7,303 nucleotides of DNA from Gammaproteobacteria bacterium (GCA_015767355.1 JADWMH010000105.1:1-7303); one strand, 5' to 3'. Numbered from the stretch's first letter, positions 1 to 6,755 are shown. Notes: generated by a model not told the origin, from the sequence alone. Made by a program: numbers and translations.

Positions 1-2
1 AT

Positions 3-263
3 CCGGTTTGTCTAGCTATATTAGCTTTTGCTAACTCTCACTTTGAATTACACCCAAGACGCAAAGCTATTGATGAAGCGCTTGCACAAGCAGATAAAGG
101 TGTTTTTATCTCTCAAGAGTTAGTAGAAACATGGGTGGACTCCCTGGGGACCGACAACGAGCTCCCGCCACCAGAACCGGATATCTTTCTTAACTCAGGG
201 ATCCACTTTACTTCTTATCTGATTATCTCCTTAGCGGCAAAATACGCACTCTTTGTCGTCTAG
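3..263 (+). CDS. CopG/RHH-type regulator or antitoxin-like protein, 3' part only
   Basis: An open frame runs in from the left window edge and ends at TAG 261-263, so the N-terminus lies outside. The middle reads like protein: a basic segment (HPRRKAIDEALAQADKG), then an ISQELVETWVDSLGTDNELP segment, then a proline-rich PPEPDIF. The pattern 'alanine-rich helix, basic/acidic turn, W-D-S-x-G-T-D-N-E-L-P' resembles C-termini I recall from small CopG-like antitoxin or regulator proteins. The DNA-binding ribbon that would prove this is not visible. The last 24 residues after PDIF are hydrophobic and unlike the rest, so the original stop may have been lost. The frame overlaps the 3' end of the convergent DUF5615 gene by 41 nt. 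A decayed gene remnant is a realistic alternative. Confidence 0.5.
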   Translation, partial: PVCLAILAFANSHFELHPRRKAIDEALAQADKGVFISQELVETWVDSLGTDNELPPPEPDIFLNSGIHFTSYLIISLAAKYALFVV

Positions 264-591
264 GATCAATGGTTATCAGAGCACCATTGTTGAGTTCTTC
301 AGTTGCAATTCTTAATGTTTCCAACAACTCATTTCCTACTGATGATGGCAAAATGTTCTCAACCCGAAGCTGAATAACACTTGGTGCTTTTGCTCCTGTC
401 GTATAGAGTAAACTGCCAAAATCAAGATCATGGGTAAACACGATGTGCTTGTTTATTCTTTCCCATTCCATTATTTCCGTATCTTCAGCGCGAATATTTC
501 CAATATTACTCCAGTGGATTGCATTATGACCTGCGTCATTCAGAAATTGCACCCAAATTGGTGGAATATTCATATCCAGAACTATTTTCAT
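223..591 (-). CDS. DUF5615 family PIN-like protein, putative toxin of a TA pair
   Basis: This is a 122-residue protein with the PIN-like fold signature of the DUF5615 (Mut7-C-like) family. It starts MKIVLDMNIPPIW with acidic D6, has D37 in AEDTEIMEW, and the characteristic VFTHDLDFG with D55 and D57. These acids match the expected metal-binding positions of PIN-type nucleases, so an RNase-like activity is a family-based inference. The ATG at 591 was chosen over an ATG 13 codons upstream because the family begins with this strand (KIVLD). It also gives a TAATG junction in which the DUF433 stop and this start share one base, typical of translational coupling. DUF433-DUF5615 pairs are a recurrent predicted toxin-antitoxin arrangement. 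The length is normal and it ends at TAA 225-223. No frameshift is seen. I am confident of the family; toxicity is unproven. Confidence 0.85.
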   Translation of the reverse strand: MKIVLDMNIPPIWVQFLNDAGHNAIHWSNIGNIRAEDTEIMEWERINKHIVFTHDLDFGSLLYTTGAKAPSVIQLRVENILPSSVGNELLETLRIATEELNNGALITIDPRRQRVRILPLRR

Positions 592-824
592 TATGCGTGC
601 AAAGGAATATCTTGTTCTTCTGTTCGCCATGTCGCATATGATAGGGCTGCATAAATATCTTCTTTTTCAAGGTACGGGTATAGAACTAAAATACTATCCA
701 CAGTTTCACCTGATGCAAGTAATCCAGTAATAGTTCCAACTGTAACTCTTAATCCTCTAATGCACGGCTTACCACCCATTATTTTTGGATCAATGGTTAT
801 CCTGTCTAAATCTGGAAATTTCAT
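591..824 (-). CDS. DUF433 family protein, putative antitoxin
   Basis: This 77-residue protein matches the DUF433 family closely. It has ITIDPKIMGGKPCIRGLRVT at residues 9-28, then VGTITGLLASGETVDSILVL, the Y-P-Y-L-x-x-E-D segment and the closing IYAALSYATW helix. DUF433 proteins carry a helix-turn-helix-like fold and are commonly encoded just upstream of DUF5615 PIN-like proteins, where they are predicted to bind the partner and repress the operon. Here the stop TAA (593-591) overlaps the start of the DUF5615 gene by one base, so the two are almost certainly co-translated. A good ribosome binding site, AAGGTGA, sits four bases before the ATG. Length and both ends are typical, so it looks intact. 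Family assignment is firm; antitoxin function is inferred from the pairing. Confidence 0.88.
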   Translation of the reverse strand: MKFPDLDRITIDPKIMGGKPCIRGLRVTVGTITGLLASGETVDSILVLYPYLEKEDIYAALSYATWRTEEQDIPLHA

Positions 825-828
825 TTAT

Positions 829-835
829 TCACCTT
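829..835 (-). promoter_or_regulatory. Ribosome binding site of the DUF433 gene
   Basis: On the minus strand AAGGTGA precedes the ATG at 824 by four bases (ATAA). It is the strongest Shine-Dalgarno match in the left part of the window and supports this start. The downstream DUF5615 gene has no comparable site and would rely on coupling. Confidence 0.7.
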
Positions 836-864
836 TTTGCTTAACGTACATTTATTGGCCATAT

Positions 865-870
865 ATTGTA
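865..870 (-). promoter_or_regulatory. Possible -10 element upstream of DUF433-DUF5615
   Basis: TACAAT on the minus strand lies 40 nt before the DUF433 ATG, inside the 54-nt gap after the preceding gene. No convincing -35 hexamer is found 16-18 nt upstream. It is listed only as the best candidate for a promoter of the pair; the pair may instead be read from upstream. Confidence 0.25.
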
Positions 871-878
871 TTTCAGGA

Positions 879-1145
879 CTATCCCTGGAAATCCACTCCA
901 TATTTGGTCAAATATTTGACGACCTTTCCGTATAGGGCGGAAATGCTCTCCGCCTGTATAGAATGTTCCATAGGCATGTTTACAGAGTATGGATGAGGAG
1001 GAATAAATTTCATTTCAAGTGAAACTGGAATTTTACCGCCACTCTTAACTTTGAGCATGCACTCATATGTCACCCAGTCGTTTGCTCTCGGAACAACTCC
1101 GATTATAGTTTCTTTTGATTCGTAGATTACGTTGTATCTTGGCAT
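879..1145 (-). CDS. Small uncharacterised protein (88 aa)
   Basis: I do not recognise this family. The 88-residue product begins MPRYNVIYESKETIIGVVPR. It has a mixed alpha/beta composition, no signal peptide, no membrane segment and no cysteine cluster. The C-terminal part, SISALYGKVVKYLTKYGVDF, looks like an amphipathic helix ending in a short strand, and the composition is that of a real soluble protein. It ends at TAG 881-879, 54 nt before the DUF433 gene. The ATG at 1145 has no clear Shine-Dalgarno. The same reading frame is open upstream of it except for one TGA three codons earlier, so this could be the downstream half of a longer gene split by a nonsense codon, or the second of two coupled genes. 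An alternative role as part of the adjacent toxin-antitoxin locus cannot be judged from sequence. Confidence 0.6.
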   Translation of the reverse strand: MPRYNVIYESKETIIGVVPRANDWVTYECMLKVKSGGKIPVSLEMKFIPPHPYSVNMPMEHSIQAESISALYGKVVKYLTKYGVDFQG

Positions 1146-1151
1146 GCTTGT

Positions 1152-1370
1152 TCACAAGTTTATATTGCATAATAGCCCATTTCTGGCTAAATCAGTTTGC
1201 GCTTTTCGTATTTCTCTTATTGTTTCAACAACAGGCTCATCGGTAGGCTCCCAGGTTTCAATGTCATCGATAGCCTGAACCAGCTTATCCCTGTTATTTT
1301 GCTTGAGTGCATTGGTGAGCGTTTGAGTATTAGATTTGACATTTTCTGATTTGGAATGATTTGATAAAAT
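1152..1370 (-). pseudogene. 5'-truncated small gene without a start codon
   Basis: A coding-looking frame of 72 codons ends at TGA 1154-1152 but has no ATG, GTG or TTG start. It passes upstream into the palindromic repeat and finally meets a TGA at 1415-1413. The translation is hydrophilic and helix-rich, including NALKQNNRDKLVQAIDDIET and then WEPTDEPVVETIREIRKAQT, and ends LARNGLLCNINL. This is far more protein-like than the overlapping ATG-started frame at 1420-1217, which is shifted relative to it. The likely history is loss of the 5' end at the junction with the repeat. The stop is followed by ACAAGC and then the ATG of the next gene in the same frame, so the two may once have been one protein of about 165 residues or more, or a tight operon. 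I do not recognise the family. An unusual CTG start (codon 30 of this stretch) is possible but unlikely. Confidence 0.45.
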
Positions 1371-1372
1371 AT

Positions 1373-1408
1373 CTGGATTCCGGCTAAAAGCATGCCGGAA
1401 TGACGGGG
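1373..1408. repeat. REP-like palindromic intergenic repeat
   Basis: The core ATTCCGGC (1377-1384) and GCCGGAAT (1394-1401) form a perfect 8-bp stem around a 9-base loop (TAAAAGCAT). It is flanked by CTGG on the left and GACGGGG on the right. From memory this GGATTCCGGCTAAAAGCATG-type unit recurs in many proteobacterial genomes as a dispersed palindromic element. Only one copy is in this window, so its repeated nature cannot be shown here. It marks the point where the small minus-strand gene loses its 5' end. It could also act as a hairpin in RNA downstream of the helicase gene. Confidence 0.65.
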
Positions 1409-1459
1409 TTTTTCAAGCACCTCTGATGCGAGTTGTCAACTCTCAGTGACGATTTTACA

Positions 1460-1491
1460 TTGTGCAAAATAGTTACAACTTATGCAACATA
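1460..1491. repeat. Imperfect direct repeat with 20-nt phasing
   Basis: TTGTGCAAAATA (1460-1471) and TTATGCAACATA (1480-1491) match at 10 of 12 positions and start exactly 20 nt apart, about two helical turns. Such spacing is compatible with a tandem protein binding site. No regulator is known for it and chance similarity in AT-rich DNA is possible. Confidence 0.35.
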
Positions 1492-1561
1492 ATATACATG
1501 AGTTAGGGTCGGGGGAATTTTATTGTCTGAGTTGGCGGCTCGAAAGGGAAGGGGACTCAGT

Positions 1562-1577
1562 GGTCGAATGGTCGACC
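1562..1577 (-). terminator. Weak hairpin downstream of the helicase gene
   Basis: GGTCGA (1562-1567) and TCGACC (1572-1577) form a perfect 6-bp stem with a 4-base loop, 17 nt beyond the TAG of the large gene on the minus strand. No U-tract follows, so intrinsic termination is doubtful. It may only protect the mRNA end. Confidence 0.25.
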
Positions 1578-1593
1578 TATGCGGAGAGAAATA

Positions 1594-4500
1594 CTACTCT
1601 CTCAAAACCACTTCCAGCAGCGGGACTTCCCACTCCTCGGGGCAATCATCTGCAGGAGTGTGATCGAGGAAGTCTCTCCTCCAATTGATGATAGCGTGAA
1701 CGCGCACCTCCTTGATCAACGGGAGTTTCTCTATCCATTCCAGGCTTGCGGCATTGGATAGCGCGCCAATTTTGTGGCCATTGTTGTCTGTTATGAAAAC
1801 CCGGTTGTTATTTCTACTCCTCTCCAGGTGGAGACAGGAGCCTTGCGTTAGTTTGGCAAGCTCTTGTTGAACAAACCTGGCGTTGGGCGCTGTTGCGGCA
1901 TAGCTGATCCAGATGCTGGAGAGATCGAGCATGGCGTAGTGCAGTCTCAAATCCTGGTCCGAAGGTTCATCGAGCAAGTCAGCTTTGGAGCGCACAATGC
2001 CACTGCCTGCCAATGCATCTGTATGCGGGTTGGAGAGACGATCAAGCTGGCATAAGGTCAGTGTTTTACGCGCACGTGTCATGCCAACGTAATAGAGCCG
2101 CCGCTCCTCTTCCTGCCGTATAACCTCTCCCTGTTTTCCCCAGCCGCCAAGCATGATGACGTGGTCGAATTCCAGCCCCTTGGCTGCGTGGACCGTTGAG
2201 AGGTAGATTTCATCATCGGAGAAGTGCTCCCTTTGGCGTTCATGCAGGGCTTCAAAGAGATATTCGACTGCTTCGGATGGCGTCCTGTCGTTGTTGTTGG
2301 TTTCATCTTCCCATTCGTGAAGGATTCCATCCATCATCCTGCACCAGGGATTCGCTTCTGCGTAACACGCCAGACCCTGGAACTCTTTTTGCAGGCGGAT
2401 TGCCGTTAGCGTGGTTTGTTGAAGTTTCCTGATGAGTTCAATCAGCGCGTTGATCTCGCGCATGCGGTGCAATGGAGTGTTGCCTTTTCCCTCCGACGCC
2501 ATGATGGAGGGGATCGCTGCAGTTTCCAGCGCGGCCCGTATGGCATGGAGTTCGCTTTTCGTCCGCGAGAAAACAGCGATGCTTCCGCCAGCACTTCGAC
2601 ACGTTTTGATCTCATTGAGGACAAAGCGCGCCTGCTGCAACGAATCCGGGCAAGCCACGATCCGCACTGGTTCTCCGGCAGGTTCGGTGCGGCGCGCGGC
2701 GTTGATCTGAATAGGGCGCCCCGTCTTCATGCGGTCGCCATTCAACTCAATCAATTGATTGGCAGCGTTGATAATATTTGCTGTGGAGCGGTAATTCTCG
2801 ACCAGGTAATGCGTGCTGGCGTTGTAGTCCTGTTCGAATTGGCGGATGAAGCGGATGTTGGCGCCACGAAAGGTGTAGACATTCTGGTCATCGTCGCCGA
2901 CGGCCAGGATCGAGAGTTTGGCATCCGCGTTTTCCGAATCCAGCGCGCGCCCTGCAATGGCTGAAACCATATCGTACTGGGGCTGGTCGATATCCTGATA
3001 CTCGTCGATGAGAATATGGCGGTATCCGGCAAGCAGCCGTTCGCGCATCTCATCGCGCTCAACTCCGGGGATGTCGCACTCCCCCTTGAGCATTCTGGTT
3101 GCGGTGGGAATCATGCTCTCCAGGTCGAGCATCTCTCCCTTGTCATCCAGGTGGGTGGCAAACGACGCCCCGATGAGCCGCATGGCAAGGCCGTGGTAGG
3201 TTTGTACTGTAACCCGCGCCGCATCTTTGCCGGCCAGATCGCGTATGCGTTGGCGCAGGCTGACTGCGGCGGCGCGGTTGAAGCATACAACCAGGATTTC
3301 ACTGGCGCGCACGCGCTCGACGCGCAGCAGGAACGCACAGCGGTGCGCGATCACCCGTGTTTTTCCGGAGCCGGGTCCGGCCAGCACCAGCATGTTGGAG
3401 TGCGGCCTGGCCGACACCACGGCAATCTGAACCCCATTGTTCAGTTGATCGACGATCTCCTGATAGGACTCCGCACTGGTGGCGCGATCCAGCATATCCT
3501 GCTCCCCGGCGAAGAACATCTTCACGAACTCGGTTTTGCTCATGGTGAAGTAGGCGGCAACCAGCGTCAGGGCGCTCTTGATTTTCTGCAGGCCAAGGTC
3601 CGCATATCTGTTCATCACATGAATCTGGAAGTTTCGTTCCAGATAGTGTTCCTTAAGCGATGAATAGTCTCCATTGGTGAAACGCCGGCCTTTGGCGCCC
3701 GGTAGGATGGTGATGGTCATCGCCGAGCGGAATACCGCCAATCCCTGCTGAAGGATGATCGCCTTTTGTTCATGCAGAAAAAGCAGGGCGCGTTCTGTGA
3801 CGGCGCTGAAATCCCTGATTTGCGCCGCGATGAACATATCGGCGTGCAAAGCCTCCAGCAGCTCGCTTTCGCTAAACTTCACCAGGTGCTCGCCGCTAGA
3901 TGCCGCTGGGATTTTGCGAGCAATAGCATCTAAAATAATTCTCGCAACGGCCTGTCGTTTTTCAACCGTCTTTTGCAAATCATTCCATTCACGCTGCAAC
4001 TTTACGCGGTAGTGATTCTTGTCCTGATATTTCAACTCGATGCTACCCCTGTTGCCTGCAAGCCCCTGTCCATCCAGCGACAGACTATTGAGCAGATTCC
4101 TCAGGGATTCGGGAGCAGTAGAAAAACCGTCATCGACAAGACGTTGATTCAAACGTCGAAGCGTCAGGATCATCCAGCCTTCGGCATCGGGCTCATCCTC
4201 GCGCATGACTGCGATCATTGCGTTTTCCAGCGCACAGACGTCAGTCAGTACCTTGGTGGAGGAGTTGGCGCAGCGGACTTTGACATAGGCGCTCAACAAG
4301 GTATCTTTTTCAACGATCCTTGCCTCGACCATATCGCCAAGCAGCCGCATCACCGGCAGGGTGTCGTGCTGCAGCGTGCGGTATGGAGTCTGTTCCTCCC
4401 TGGGCTTCATCGATGGCAACTCCGCCAGATTATCGGCGCTGAGGCCCTCGTCGGGATTGCTGTTGAAGATAGCGCCCAGTATCTCCAGCCATTGCCCCCT

Positions 4501-6711
4501 GAGCCGCTGCGAAAGATCCAGTTTATCGATCTTATCGATTGCCTCGTCCATGGAGCGCACCAGGGGCTGAACCTGCAGGACGTTGGTTCTGTTTTGATCG
4601 CGCCGCACAAAATCGCTGCGCTCCAGCATCGAGACTGCCGTGTTGACCTTGGTGGCGGCCATGGGGTCTGTCGAATTGAATCCGGCGTCGACCTCTTCGT
4701 CGCGAAGAATTTCTCCGGAGGTGATGACCACGGCGCTCTTGTCATCGCGTTTGGCGCGGCGCAGACCCCTCAGGATCTGAGCGATGTCATGGCGGGTCAG
4801 GCGTGAAAAAGCACTCAGTGAAAACTGGGTTTCGATGTCCTGTTTGTCATATAGAAGCACGCACAATGCGAGATTTTTGTCGCGCCCGGCGCGTCCCGCC
4901 TCCTGCAGATAATTTTCCAGCGATCCGGGGATGTCGGCGTGAATCACCAGGCGAACGTTCTCCTTGTCGATGCCCATGCCGAAGGCGTTCGTCGCGCAAA
5001 TATGCTGGATGTTCCCAGCGATAAACTCCTCCTGGATGCGCCGTTTTTCAGGGGCATCCACGCCCGCATGGAACGCTTCGGCCGATAAGCCGGAGTGCTG
5101 CAGCCATTTCGCCATATCCTCTGCACCGCGCCTGGTGGCGCAATAGATCACCGAGGCGCCATCCTCCGGATTGGGCAGACGCTCCATCAGCAGCTGCTTG
5201 ACACGACTCCTTTTATCGGCTGAATTGACAACCTGCACCTCGAAATCGAGATTTGTTCGCTCCGCCCCGCCATCGAAAAGTATGAGCTCCTGCGACAACT
5301 CCGACAGGAAGTGCTGCTGGATCTCCTCAATGACATCGCGCTTGGCGGTTGCCGTGAAGCAGGCGACAGGCGGAGGCGGAACATCCTGCTGTGCCGCCAT
5401 TTCACGGATAAAGCGCGAGACATACAGATAGTCCGGCCGGAATGAGTGTCCCCAGCGGGAGAGGCAATGCGCCTCGTCGAATATCCAGCAGCCGATCTCA
5501 CGCTGTTTGATCACCTTCCTGAAAGATGCATTGCGCAGCTGCTCCGGGGAGACATACAGGATGGCGATATCGCCAAGACGAATCCGCTCAAGCACATTGC
5601 CACGCTCCGGCGGTGTAAGCATCCCGTATAGCGCCGCTGCAAAGGTTGATTCAGTGAGCCGGTTGAGATTATCAACCTGGTCTTTCATCAATGCCTGCAG
5701 CGGAGAAATGACAATGGAGAGAACGCCCAGACGCTGGTTGCGCACAAGTGCGGGCAGTTGGAAGCAGAGCGATTTGCCGCCGCCTGTCGGCAGGATCGCC
5801 AGCTGTGGCTCATCATTCATGCCGCTGCGGATGATGGCTTCCTGCAGGCTGCTGCCATCTGCAGTGGACGGCTCCAGGCGGAAATCGTCAAAGCCGAAGA
5901 AATGTTGAAGCTGTTTGTGCGGATTGTGGTTGATCTGGCAAAAGGAGCAGTCAGGGTCGCTGCACCCCTTGTCCCGCAGGCGGCGAACGATTTTCATTAC
6001 CTCGGGAAAACGATGCCGGACCCAGGGTGGAAGTATTGAGTTGGATCCCGCCACCCGCAACCATGCCAACGCATAGGCCAAAGACTCCCGCGCCTGCAGA
6101 TGTTCGATTTCCAATACCTGCGATTGTGCGGCAGTCTGGCAGCCAAGAGCGGTAACCCGGGAAGAGAAATAGTTTTTTGCCTCCTGCTTCGTAAATGGCT
6201 CAACCCCCAACGCATGGAAGAGTGGCAGCATGGTTTCGGTAAACGCCCATGCATAAAATTGAACCAGCCCCTTGTCACTGAGCTTCAACTTTTCAAATAC
6301 ATCGCACTGGTCCTGAAACAGCAAGCCCGCGTTGCGGGCATCGCATACGGGATCATTCAAGGCGGTGCTGAGCAGCCGGTAGTCTTTTACAAGATGATGG
6401 TAAGGATTTTCAGGGAAGGCGATAGGAGAGAGGAAAAGGGTATCAATAACGGGGAGGCTATGCAGATGAAGCGTCGGAAAGTTCTTTTTGAGGAGGGGGA
6501 GGTCATGCTCAAGAATGTTGTGCCCAAGCACATAATCGGCGCTGCGGCTAAGATCATCCAGAGCCTGAACTACATCGGGTTTGCCAAACCGCCCTTTGAG
6601 AAGGAGTTGCTCTTCCCCGCAAATAGCACCAACCTTCAGAAGCTTCCCATCAGGTGTCGTCTCCAGATCCAGAAGTAGGCTCCCGTTCAATATTTTTTTA
6701 GCCCTGTTCAT
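1594..6711 (-). CDS. Giant exonuclease-RecQ-UvrD dual helicase fusion (1705 aa)
   Basis: One uninterrupted 1705-residue chain carries two ATP-dependent DNA helicase engines. Residues 11-130 resemble a DEDD 3'-5' exonuclease: D15 and E17 in LDLETTP, D70 in GHNILEHDLPLL, and D124 in NDPVCDARNAG. C250, C255, C258 and H262 form a putative zinc site. RecQ follows: FGFDDFR (272-278), Walker A TGGGKS (309-314), DEAH (412-415) with the aromatic loop SRWGHSFRPDY, FTATA (452-456), VIYCATRRGAE (521-531) and YLQEAGRAGRD (601-611). Winged-helix-like stretches lie near 630-720 and 895-1000. UvrD motifs are Q1095, AGPGSGKT (1111-1118), DEYQD (1236-1240), GDDDQNVYTFRGA (1272-1284), VENYRST (1304-1310), TVHAAKGLEF (1506-1515) and RRLYYVGMTRAR (1537-1548). 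All motor motifs look intact, so unwinding and translocation 3'-5' in the cytoplasm is expected, in repair or defence. The ATG at 6711 lacks a clear Shine-Dalgarno and lies 44 nt after the toxin gene with no terminator between, suggesting read-through. Assignment of both helicases is secure; biological role is not. Confidence 0.93.
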   Translation of the reverse strand: MNRAKKILNGSLLLDLETTPDGKLLKVGAICGEEQLLLKGRFGKPDVVQALDDLSRSADYVLGHNILEHDLPLLKKNFPTLHLHSLPVIDTLFLSPIAFPENPYHHLVKDYRLLSTALNDPVCDARNAGLLFQDQCDVFEKLKLSDKGLVQFYAWAFTETMLPLFHALGVEPFTKQEAKNYFSSRVTALGCQTAAQSQVLEIEHLQARESLAYALAWLRVAGSNSILPPWVRHRFPEVMKIVRRLRDKGCSDPDCSFCQINHNPHKQLQHFFGFDDFRLEPSTADGSSLQEAIIRSGMNDEPQLAILPTGGGKSLCFQLPALVRNQRLGVLSIVISPLQALMKDQVDNLNRLTESTFAAALYGMLTPPERGNVLERIRLGDIAILYVSPEQLRNASFRKVIKQREIGCWIFDEAHCLSRWGHSFRPDYLYVSRFIREMAAQQDVPPPPVACFTATAKRDVIEEIQQHFLSELSQELILFDGGAERTNLDFEVQVVNSADKRSRVKQLLMERLPNPEDGASVIYCATRRGAEDMAKWLQHSGLSAEAFHAGVDAPEKRRIQEEFIAGNIQHICATNAFGMGIDKENVRLVIHADIPGSLENYLQEAGRAGRDKNLALCVLLYDKQDIETQFSLSAFSRLTRHDIAQILRGLRRAKRDDKSAVVITSGEILRDEEVDAGFNSTDPMAATKVNTAVSMLERSDFVRRDQNRTNVLQVQPLVRSMDEAIDKIDKLDLSQRLRGQWLEILGAIFNSNPDEGLSADNLAELPSMKPREEQTPYRTLQHDTLPVMRLLGDMVEARIVEKDTLLSAYVKVRCANSSTKVLTDVCALENAMIAVMREDEPDAEGWMILTLRRLNQRLVDDGFSTAPESLRNLLNSLSLDGQGLAGNRGSIELKYQDKNHYRVKLQREWNDLQKTVEKRQAVARIILDAIARKIPAASSGEHLVKFSESELLEALHADMFIAAQIRDFSAVTERALLFLHEQKAIILQQGLAVFRSAMTITILPGAKGRRFTNGDYSSLKEHYLERNFQIHVMNRYADLGLQKIKSALTLVAAYFTMSKTEFVKMFFAGEQDMLDRATSAESYQEIVDQLNNGVQIAVVSARPHSNMLVLAGPGSGKTRVIAHRCAFLLRVERVRASEILVVCFNRAAAVSLRQRIRDLAGKDAARVTVQTYHGLAMRLIGASFATHLDDKGEMLDLESMIPTATRMLKGECDIPGVERDEMRERLLAGYRHILIDEYQDIDQPQYDMVSAIAGRALDSENADAKLSILAVGDDDQNVYTFRGANIRFIRQFEQDYNASTHYLVENYRSTANIINAANQLIELNGDRMKTGRPIQINAARRTEPAGEPVRIVACPDSLQQARFVLNEIKTCRSAGGSIAVFSRTKSELHAIRAALETAAIPSIMASEGKGNTPLHRMREINALIELIRKLQQTTLTAIRLQKEFQGLACYAEANPWCRMMDGILHEWEDETNNNDRTPSEAVEYLFEALHERQREHFSDDEIYLSTVHAAKGLEFDHVIMLGGWGKQGEVIRQEEERRLYYVGMTRARKTLTLCQLDRLSNPHTDALAGSGIVRSKADLLDEPSDQDLRLHYAMLDLSSIWISYAATAPNARFVQQELAKLTQGSCLHLERSRNNNRVFITDNNGHKIGALSNAASLEWIEKLPLIKEVRVHAIINWRRDFLDHTPADDCPEEWEVPLLEVVLRE

Positions 6712-6755
6712 AATGGTGCTTGGAGATTGAAAATGAGGAGTGGCATTGAATTTTG

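Larger units (their letters stand above)
1421..1593. other. Non-coding stretch between helicase gene and palindromic repeat
   Basis: No convincing gene is present here. It holds an 11-bp palindrome AGTTGTCAACT (1431-1441), a pair of related 12-mers spaced 20 nt apart (1460-1491) and a small hairpin (1562-1577). A plus-strand TTGTCA (1433-1438), then 17 nt, then TACATT (1456-1461) loosely resembles a sigma-70 promoter, but it would read towards the antisense of the helicase gene and has no gene to serve. The base composition shifts here from AT-rich on the left to GC-richer on the right. Confidence 0.5.

Noticed and set aside
592..630. N-terminal extension of the DUF5615 protein (ATG at 630)
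   Set aside because: It would overlap the DUF433 gene by 40 nt and adds a basic stretch absent from the family; the ATG at 591 makes the usual stop-start overlap.
1217..1420. Minus-strand ATG-started frame of 67 codons
   Set aside because: It begins inside the flank of the palindromic repeat and is out of frame with the much more protein-like truncated gene at 1370-1152.
1433..1461. Plus-strand sigma-70-like promoter TTGTCA-17-TACATT
   Set aside because: Poor hexamers and no plus-strand gene downstream; kept only as a remark on the gap.
2416..2964. Plus-strand frame of 182 codons
   Set aside because: Antisense to the UvrD part of the fusion (motif III and neighbours); no ribosome binding site or family resemblance.
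3016..3663. Plus-strand frame of 215 codons antisense to the UvrD motif I region
   Set aside because: The complementary strand carries conserved helicase motifs in frame; the plus-strand product has no recognisable features or initiation signal.
3973..4806. Long plus-strand frame (277 codons) inside the helicase gene
   Set aside because: It is antisense to the RecQ/UvrD linker coding region, its translation shows no domain, and it only reflects GC-rich third positions of the real gene.
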